A DNA stretch of 49,555 nucleotides from Methylobacterium iners (GTDB taxonomy: Bacteria; Pseudomonadota; Alphaproteobacteria; Rhizobiales; Beijerinckiaceae): the NCBI RefSeq assembly GCF_022179305.1, contig NZ_BPQP01000069.1:1-49555 (forward strand). The letters run 5' to 3'. Of this stretch, positions 43,919 through 49,555 are shown one piece after another (position 1 is the stretch's first letter; each line of letters opens with the position of its first letter). The translations under genes were made by a program, and so were the position numbers. The notes under the pieces are model-generated. The model searched no databases. It was not told where the DNA came from and worked only from the letters and a program-made list of their open reading frames with translations.

Positions 43919-45138
43919 TCAGGAAGCTTCGAGGGGGATGTCCAAGGTGCAGACGGCGCCTGCAGGCTCGTAGAAAATCTTCACCTTGCCCCCAAGCTCG
44001 TTGGCCAGTCCGCGCTCGATCATCCGGCTGCCGAACCCGCGACGGGTGGGCGGCAACACGGGTGGGCCGTCGCGTTCCCGCCAGTGCATGGTAAGACGCG
44101 GCCCGGCCTCGTAGGGGTCGTTCGCATCCTCGACGGTGGCCCAGGACACCGACACGGCGCCCGTCTCGTTCGACAAGGCTCCGTACTTTGTCGCGTTCGT
44201 CGCAAGCTCGTGCAGCATCATCGACAGAGCAAGGGCGGTGCGTGGCACCACCCGCACGGCATCACCCTGCCAGCGACAGCGTTGCCGATCGGCATTGTGG
44301 AGGCAGAGAGCATCGGACACGATCCGGCTGAGGTCTGCGCTCTCCCACTTCTCGGCAGTGAGCAGGTCGTGGGCTTTGGCCAGGGCGATCAGTCGTGCCG
44401 TGATCGCTTCGCGGGCCTCGCCGAGGGACATAGCGGACCGGAGCGATTGGGTCGTGAACGCCTGGACCGTGGCGAGGGTATTCTTCACCCGATGATTGAG
44501 CTCGTGGATGAGAAGCTGCTGATGCTCGCTGGCCATCTGGATCTCGGTCAGATCCCTTAGGATCTTGAGAAAGCCCGCAAGCCCGCCCGCATCGGCATCA
44601 TCAGGCCGTTGGCCCAGAATCGCTTGCCGTCCTTGCGCAAGTGCCAGCGGTTGTCGTCGGCACGGCCTTCGATGACCGCCAGCCGCATCTCCGCCTCCGC
44701 CATGGCCTCCCTGTTGTCATCGGCCGTGAAGATGACGTTCACAGGACGGCCGATGGCCTCCTCCTCGCTCCATCCCAGCAGGTTCTCCGCGCCCGTATTC
44801 CAGCCTGTGATGCGGCCAGCCAAGTCGATGGTGAAGATCGCGTAGTCCCGCGCGCTCTCCACCGCGAGCCGGTAGCGGGCCTCGTTTGCCGCCAGCAAGG
44901 TCGATTGTGCCGTTAGGGTGACGAGAGATTGCTCCAGCTTTGCCGACCGCTCCTGCTCCAAGGCCAGGGCCGCCCGGCACTCCGCGATCTCGCGCTCGTA
45001 CTCCACGATCGCCAACGGCGTGCCGTCGGCCACACGCTGCACGGCCTCATCCAGGGCTCGCCTCAGACGGGCGTTCTCCGCTTCGAGCGCGGCTTCGCGA
45101 TCAACGTTAGAAAGATTGGACGTGTCGCGACCTATCAA
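43919..45138 (-). pseudogene. PAS-HWE histidine kinase gene with a frameshift
   Basis: Two frames join into one kinase. The N-terminal part has a coiled coil (EAENARLRRALDEAVQRV) and a PAS domain (ARYRLAVESARDYAIFTIDL, GWNTGAENLLGWSEEEAIG, then RWHLRKDGKRFWANG) and stops at 44557. The C-terminal part, in another frame, resumes as GLAGFLKILRDLTEIQMASE and carries the HWE-family H box (HELNHRVKNTLATVQAF), N box (LHELATNATKYGALS), the W-x-E motif (LTMHWRERDGP) and a final G box (GFGSRMIERG). The shift lies in a G/C-rich run at about 44574-44587 and fits loss of one base. I place the start at a TTG (45138) with GGGAGGGAA upstream; an ATG at 45222 overlaps the next gene. HWE kinases often act in light or general-stress signalling. 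Confidence 0.82.
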
Positions 45139-45175
45139 CCTGTTCCCTCCCGAACGACCCCAGTCCGCAGCCGGG

Positions 45176-45907
45176 TTACGGCTGCCCGAACAAGGTGTCG
45201 TTTCGGCTTCGCCAAGCTTCATCCAAGAGCCATTTGTAATCCTGGTCTGGCATGAGGGGGACGGCTCTGACGGCAGCGTTCGCTATGGGCAGGAAGAAGC
45301 TGTCGCGCTCCTGCGAGACCTTCAGAGATCGGAGCGAAACGACGATGCTGTCCTTTCCGGGCGTAAAGAAGCCGCCTGCGGCGACGACAGCGTAATCCCG
45401 ACGGTCCTTCGTCCCAAAGACGATGTTTCTGACCTCACCGACGATCTTGTCGTCGGAGCTGCGAACTTCGGCACCGATGATCTGATCAGAACGCAGGCCC
45501 AGGGACAGATCGTCGACGCTGACCAATGGCCTGGCATCTTTCTCATCGCGTCGGCCCTTCCTGGCCCCGCGCTGAACCTTCGGGTCTCGTGCGGCCATCT
45601 GTTCTTCGGCGGCATCCTCGTCGTTGTCGCCCAGATTGCTCATGTTCGGGCCGGCGATCAGCTCACGGATGTTGCCCATGAGGCGCTCGCAATCGGCGTG
45701 TCGCCCATAGGTCCAAAGCGTGAAGGCAGCATCCCGCAAGCTGCGAAGGTCCTTCACGGTCTGCCGGTTCTCAGGACCACGAAGGTCAGGCTTCTGGAGG
45801 ATTGCTTCCTCCAGCTTGGCATCCGAGATCTGGCACTCGGCGAGGGCGGGCGTCATGCCAAGCAGGCCGAGGAGAAGGGCGGCGAGGACGCGGGTGGGCG
45901 GGTTCAT
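45176..45907 (-). CDS. Exported PRC-barrel domain protein
   Basis: 243 residues with a signal peptide (MNPPTRVLAALLLGLLGMTP, cleaved near ALAE). A PRC-barrel-like domain lies in the C-terminal half: IIGAEVRSSDDKIVGEVRNIVFG, YAVVAAGGFFTPGKDSIVVSLRSL, followed by a tail with SQERDSFFLP. PRC barrels in exported proteins of Rhizobiales are common, with unclear function. Linker residues 100-130 are acidic and basic in blocks (DEDAAEEQMAARDPKVQRGA). Downstream is the broken kinase, 37 bases away. Upstream, an ATG overlaps the stop of a weak frame (45904), which may be chance. Confidence 0.8.
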   Translation of the reverse strand: MNPPTRVLAALLLGLLGMTPALAECQISDAKLEEAILQKPDLRGPENRQTVKDLRSLRDAAFTLWTYGRHADCERLMGNIRELIAGPNMSNLGDNDEDAAEEQMAARDPKVQRGARKGRRDEKDARPLVSVDDLSLGLRSDQIIGAEVRSSDDKIVGEVRNIVFGTKDRRDYAVVAAGGFFTPGKDSIVVSLRSLKVSQERDSFFLPIANAAVRAVPLMPDQDYKWLLDEAWRSRNDTLFGQP

Positions 45908-47248
45908 TTTGAGCCTTCGTCGGCCAACGGGAATGCTACGAGTAAGCGTTCAGCGGACGGGACATGTCTGGTGCGCTCTGGCTCGCGGGTACGACGGGCA
46001 GTCGAGCCTGGACTTTCGTCAAACGAAGGTTCGCTGCCGACCGATACCAGATCATCCGTCATTCCCGGTGCGACTTCGATCACGATCAGCATGGTTGCAG
46101 TCATGGCGCAAACATCTGAAGTATCCCGCAAGCTAATGCGGAGTCGATAGGCGTTTTCCCCTAAAGACAATCCTGCGGACGTCTCAGAAAACAACCGATG
46201 CACCTTGTTGGGAAGAGCGCTGCGATTGCGGTGCTCGGTGCCTTCGTCATCGCGAAAGGCCTGCCCGTCGTGCCCTCGAATAGGTAACGCGTCATGAGGC
46301 TCTCCGCATCGAACAGGCGGGAGCACAACGAGCTCTCAAGCGCTGACGCCCAAATCCGATGGCCAGCGACAACAGGAAGATAAGCAACATTTCGCAATAA
46401 TACAACAATTTTTCTATTATATTCTCGAGATTGATTTGGTTGCTCAAAAATAATCCGAGACTTCAAAAATGATTTTGGAACAAATTACAATCCTCAAGCA
46501 TAACTTTGACCGTACAGTGATGTATAGCTGTAGCGGAATGTGTGAGGGCCTTTGTGATAATATTAGATCCAGTGAGCGGAAAGCGCGTAAAATTTCCAGT
46601 ATTGAATGTCGAGAAGCCGTCCGTGCGGCTACCCTACGCTGATCGGCACAACCACATCACCGTATGCGGGGCTCAGTCCGCTGTAACGGTGGCGCGCCCG
46701 AACTGTGCCCGTCCCTGTACCAAGCTCTGATCGTCAACATGTGACCAGTCAAGGGAAGCGTTGCAACAAGGATGTTGGTGACCGCCGAGGATGGCCAGCC
46801 GATCTACTCGACTACGCTCTCCTTCGCGGGCCTTCGGCTGGTCCGGTAAGCATCGAAGACGTTTGGACGCCGTGCCGGCGAATGTCCCCTCTTGAGGGCG
46901 GCGCGACCCGACTTCTGCGGCAAGGTTTGGCCCGGGGCAGAACGTCCGCTTCGGGACGGAAGGCCACAGCCGCTTCCCACCCCGACAAGACCTTGGTCGT
47001 CGAGCGCTCGAATGTCCGCTTGAAGTCACGCCCGGCCGTTCACCGCCTCAGGCGAATGACCGCATTCCACCCAAGGCGGACGTTCCGTCCTCAAGCCGTA
47101 CCGGCTGGCGCGTGAAGAGGTTTCATGACGAGACAGCTGTGCGAGGGAACCAGCTGTTGTTTTCCAACTCGTCGGCTTTGCTGAAGAACGGAAAACTGCT
47201 GCCTTCCGAATGGAAACCTTCCAGTGTCCAAGATCGAACGACCGACAC
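45908..47248. other. Gene-poor, partly AT-rich stretch
   Basis: About 1.3 kb with no protein of recognisable family. A weak minus-strand frame (45904-46326) ends in an ATGA overlap with the PRC-barrel gene, and another minus-strand frame runs 46161-46466, but neither resembles a known protein. Roughly 46381-46560 is strikingly AT-rich, unlike the rest of the window. From 46640 to 47110 it resembles decayed coding or repeat DNA with repeated GTCCGCTT-like words. It may hold promoters or small RNAs; none is provable. Confidence 0.45.
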
Positions 47249-48865
47249 TCAATGTTGGACATAATCCCAGACCTTGGAGATGACGACCGACCCTTCTCCC
47301 ACGGACGATGCGACCCGCTTGACCGAACCAGCGCGCACATCGCCGACCGCGAAGATGCCGGGGTGGGACGTCGCATAGGGCGAGCCGGCGCCGACCGCGT
47401 CTCCGGTCAGCACGAACCCGTGTTTGTCGAGTTCAAGGAGCCCCGAGAGCCATTGGGTGTTGGGTGCAGCCCCGACCATGACAAACACGGCGCATGTCGG
47501 GATCGTCCGGACCGTCCCATCCACGACGCTGCGGATGGTCACCGCTTCGAGGTGATCCTGGCCATGAAGGGCGCTGACCTCGGAACCGTATTCGATCGTG
47601 ATCGCCGGATCGGCTTCCAGGCGGCTCGAAAGGTAGTTCGACATCGAGGCCGCGAGTGAGGGACCGCGCACGAGAAGGCGGACATGCCTGGCCGAGCGAC
47701 TGAGAAACATCGCGGCCTGGCCTGCGGAGTTGCCGCCACCGATGACGATGGTCTCGGCGTTCCGGCAATAGCGCGCCTCGATTTCCGTGGCCGCATAATA
47801 GACGCCTGCTCCCTCGAACGCCTCGAGCCGGTCGATCGGCAGGCGCCGGTACTGAACACCGGTCGCGACGACGACGGCACGCCCGCGAACCCGCTGATTG
47901 TTCTCGAACGTGGCACAGAATGCGCCGTCTTCGAGCCGCTCCAGCTTCGCCACCCGCCGTGGCATCGCGAACCGCGTCCCGAATTTCATTGCCTGCACCT
48001 CACCGCGCCAGACGAGGTCTGCGCCCGAGATGCCGGTCGGAAATCCCATGTAGTTCTCGATCCGACTCGACGTGCCGGCTTGGCCACCGATCGCGAGGTC
48101 CTCGACGACCAGCGCTCGTAGGCCCTCCGCGCCTGCGTAGACGCCCGCTGCCACGCCGGCCGGGCCGCCGCCGACGATGAGAACGTCGAAAGTCTCGTCG
48201 TCGACGAGGTTGTAGTTGAGGCCCAGCAGATGGGCGACCTTGTCGGGCGTCGGCTCCGTCACGACGACGTCGCGTCCGAAGATCACCGCCGGCCGGTCGG
48301 AGGCGATCGCACAGCTCGTGGCGACGGCTTCAGCCTCCGGGCTGCCCAGCGCGTAGGACCTGTAGGGAAGGCGGTTGCGGCTCGCGAACTCCGCGACCCG
48401 TCGCACGGCCCGGTCGTCATCTTCGCCGATCAGCACCAAGGTGCCGTCTCGCGAGTCGAGTTGCCGCCGCCGCCGTGCAGCGAGAACCGTGATGATGATG
48501 TCCGACATCTCGGGGATTTCGGACATCAGCCGCAGCATCTCCAGCCGCGGCACCTCGACGACGGTGGTATCCCGGACCGCCCGCATGGGCATCGACCAAT
48601 TGCCGCCGCTCAAGATCGAGATTTCGCCCATGAACTGCGTCGGCCCGAGCGTGGACGGAACGTGACGCTCATCCGTGAACGGATTCACCACTTCGATCTC
48701 GCCCGCTTCGACATAGACGAACCGATCGGCAGGTTCGCCAGCGCGGACGAGGAAAGTCCCAGCCGGGTAATGCCGTTCGACCCCCGCGGCCTGCAGCGCT
48801 GCGATATGCGATGCTGCGAGGGGGACGCGCTGCATCTCCTGCAGGTCCCGGCCGATCGTCTCCAT
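47249..48865 (-). CDS. cNMP-binding and thioredoxin-reductase-like flavoprotein fusion, CXXC absent
   Basis: 538 residues from METIGRDLQEMQ; an ATG 13 codons upstream is possible but less well placed. The first 140 residues form a cyclic-nucleotide-binding domain (HYPAGTFLVRAGEPADRFVYV, then GPTQFMGEISILSGG). A linking alpha/beta region (about 150-215) is followed by a pyridine-nucleotide-disulfide oxidoreductase core: FAD site VLIVGGGPAGVAAGVYAGAEG, NADPH site TIVIGGGNSAGQAAMFLS, and the GIFAVGDVRAGSVKRVASSVGEG end. Thioredoxin reductases normally have a CXXC near GVYYCATE; here the place reads GVYYAATEIEARYC, with no CXXC. So it probably transfers electrons to another acceptor, under cNMP control. 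Related fusions are known in Actinobacteria and Rhizobiales. Confidence 0.87.
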   Translation of the reverse strand: METIGRDLQEMQRVPLAASHIAALQAAGVERHYPAGTFLVRAGEPADRFVYVEAGEIEVVNPFTDERHVPSTLGPTQFMGEISILSGGNWSMPMRAVRDTTVVEVPRLEMLRLMSEIPEMSDIIITVLAARRRRQLDSRDGTLVLIGEDDDRAVRRVAEFASRNRLPYRSYALGSPEAEAVATSCAIASDRPAVIFGRDVVVTEPTPDKVAHLLGLNYNLVDDETFDVLIVGGGPAGVAAGVYAGAEGLRALVVEDLAIGGQAGTSSRIENYMGFPTGISGADLVWRGEVQAMKFGTRFAMPRRVAKLERLEDGAFCATFENNQRVRGRAVVVATGVQYRRLPIDRLEAFEGAGVYYAATEIEARYCRNAETIVIGGGNSAGQAAMFLSRSARHVRLLVRGPSLAASMSNYLSSRLEADPAITIEYGSEVSALHGQDHLEAVTIRSVVDGTVRTIPTCAVFVMVGAAPNTQWLSGLLELDKHGFVLTGDAVGAGSPYATSHPGIFAVGDVRAGSVKRVASSVGEGSVVISKVWDYVQH

Positions 48866-48959
48866 GTTCCGATTCCCTGCGCTCTGACCGGTGCGGTGAA
48901 GCATTGATCACGCAGCTTGGCCAGACAAGTCGACAGCGTTGCAAGGTGCCCGAGCTTCG

Positions 48960-49430
48960 CTACGCACCGATCGCGTGCAGCAGGATCTCACGCCGATGCG
49001 GCCGGTCGCGGTGCTCGATGAGGTAGAGGCCCTGCCAGGTGCCGAGCCCGAGCCGGCCGCCGACCACCGGAATCGTGAGGCTCGTATCGGTCACCATCGT
49101 GCGGATATGGGCGGGCATGTCGTCCGGTCCCTCGATGCCGTGGACGTAGCCGGCATGGCGCGGCGCGAGGCTATCGAGCGCCGTCATCAGGTCGGTGCGC
49201 ACGTCCGGATCGGCGTTCTCCTGGATGGTCAGCGAGGCCGAGGTGTGCCGGCAGAAGACGGTGACCAGCCCCTGCCCGATCCCGCTCCGCTCGACGAAGC
49301 CGGCGACCGTCGCGGTGATGTCGGTGAAGCCCTGCCCCGGCGTCGCGACCGCGAACCGCGCGCTGGCCTGCCGGCGGACCTCGCCGGCCCCGAAATCCTC
49401 GATCTGCCCGATCTTGCCAGACCGTCTCAT
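48960..49430 (-). CDS. YjbQ-family (UPF0047) protein
   Basis: 156 residues. The compact alpha/beta fold of the family is recognisable by GFTDITATVAGFVERSG, GLVTVFCRHTSASLTIQENADP, RHAGYVHGIEGPDDMPAHI and GRLGLGTWQGLYLIEHRD. The conserved His residues (CRHTSAS, DMPAHI and LIEHRD) form the presumed metal/ligand pocket. Some members have weak thiamine-phosphate synthase activity; the physiological role is unknown. The start ATG (49430) overlaps the stop of a truncated upstream gene by four bases (ATGA), so they are coupled. It is on the same strand as the cNMP/reductase gene downstream. Confidence 0.9.
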   Translation of the reverse strand: MRRSGKIGQIEDFGAGEVRRQASARFAVATPGQGFTDITATVAGFVERSGIGQGLVTVFCRHTSASLTIQENADPDVRTDLMTALDSLAPRHAGYVHGIEGPDDMPAHIRTMVTDTSLTIPVVGGRLGLGTWQGLYLIEHRDRPHRREILLHAIGA

Positions 49431-49555
49431 GGGGGTTCCGTCCGATCGTTGCGCCGCATCGGCCCTTTCCCGGACGCCTGGAGCGTCAGTGGAAGGCGAT
49501 CGGGGACCCAGCGCAGGAACCGGCCGCGCCAGCGGCTCATGATGATCGGCGCCAG
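49427..49555 (-). CDS. Truncated C-terminus of an unknown gene upstream of yjbQ
   Basis: On the minus strand, one frame is open from the window edge (49555) to TGA at 49427-49429, giving 43 codons that end in a basic tail: LAPIIMSRWRGRFLRWVPDR, then LPLTLQASGKGPMRRNDRTE and PP. Its stop overlaps the YjbQ ATG (ATGA), which supports real translation. The family cannot be named from this fragment; the hydrophobic and Arg/Trp-rich start may be the end of a membrane protein. Confidence 0.5.
   Translation of the reverse strand: MAPIIMSRWRGRFLRWVPDRLPLTLQASGKGPMRRNDRTEPP

Noticed and set aside
46673-47029. 118-codon minus-strand frame in the gene-poor region
   Set aside because: Composition and lack of any recognisable fold suggest a chance frame in decayed DNA.

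Overview
The window is a high-GC alphaproteobacterial chromosome segment. Gene content points to the Rhizobiales, most likely Methylobacteriaceae: ftsH-glmM at the left end, a ChvI-ChvG-HprK-EIIA-HPr operon, phasins, paired Omp25-like barrels, HWE kinase and BLUF remnants, and CtrA-type boxes. The taxon is inferred from this content, not from a database match. No rRNA, tRNA, CRISPR array, intact IS or prophage was seen.

Layout. 1-2.1 kb: ftsH 3' end, a strong terminator, glmM, then a nested palindromic repeat island. 2.1-5.5 kb: a MmcQ/YjbR protein, two beta-barrel outer-membrane proteins with CtrA-like boxes, and an ATGA-coupled DUF1289/aspartic-protease pair. 5.7-9.3 kb: type II NADH dehydrogenase, a small unknown, a sterol-desaturase-family enzyme and a creatininase-like protein. 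9.4-20.5 kb: surface polysaccharide and envelope genes (polymerase/ligase, DegP, three GT4 glycosyltransferases, a glycogen-debranching-like enzyme) around two phasins. 20.7-27.3 kb: ComF, small membrane proteins (DUF4126, DUF2243), a BioC-like methyltransferase coupled to DUF427, a flavin amine oxidase, a kelch protein and an EI24/CysZ-like protein. 27.4-30.9 kb: an ExoP-like chain-length protein with a degenerate ATPase domain and a polymerase. 30.9-36.0 kb: a HugZ-like protein, then the ChvGI/PTS regulatory operon. 36.0-39.7 kb: an unknown, a CobW GTPase, and a D,D-carboxypeptidase with a long Ala/Lys tail. 39.9-42.8 kb: queE, queD and queC (7-deazaguanine synthesis), with an opposite-strand unknown gene between queE and queD.

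42.8-48.9 kb is the accessory-looking part. It holds a BLUF photoreceptor gene split by an in-frame amber codon, a PAS-HWE histidine kinase gene split by a frameshift, a PRC-barrel protein, about 1.3 kb of gene-poor DNA with an AT-rich island, and a cNMP-binding/thioredoxin-reductase-like fusion that lacks the redox CXXC. The right end has YjbQ coupled to a truncated upstream gene.

I see no clearly new multi-gene defence or mobile system. The strongest leads are the two adjacent broken sensory genes, the ATPase-dead ExoP-like protein, the nested MITE-like repeat with a second copy of its core near 16.7 kb, the CtrA-type and PhaR-type operator candidates, and a 33-codon mini-ORF coupled to the unknown gene beside queE.
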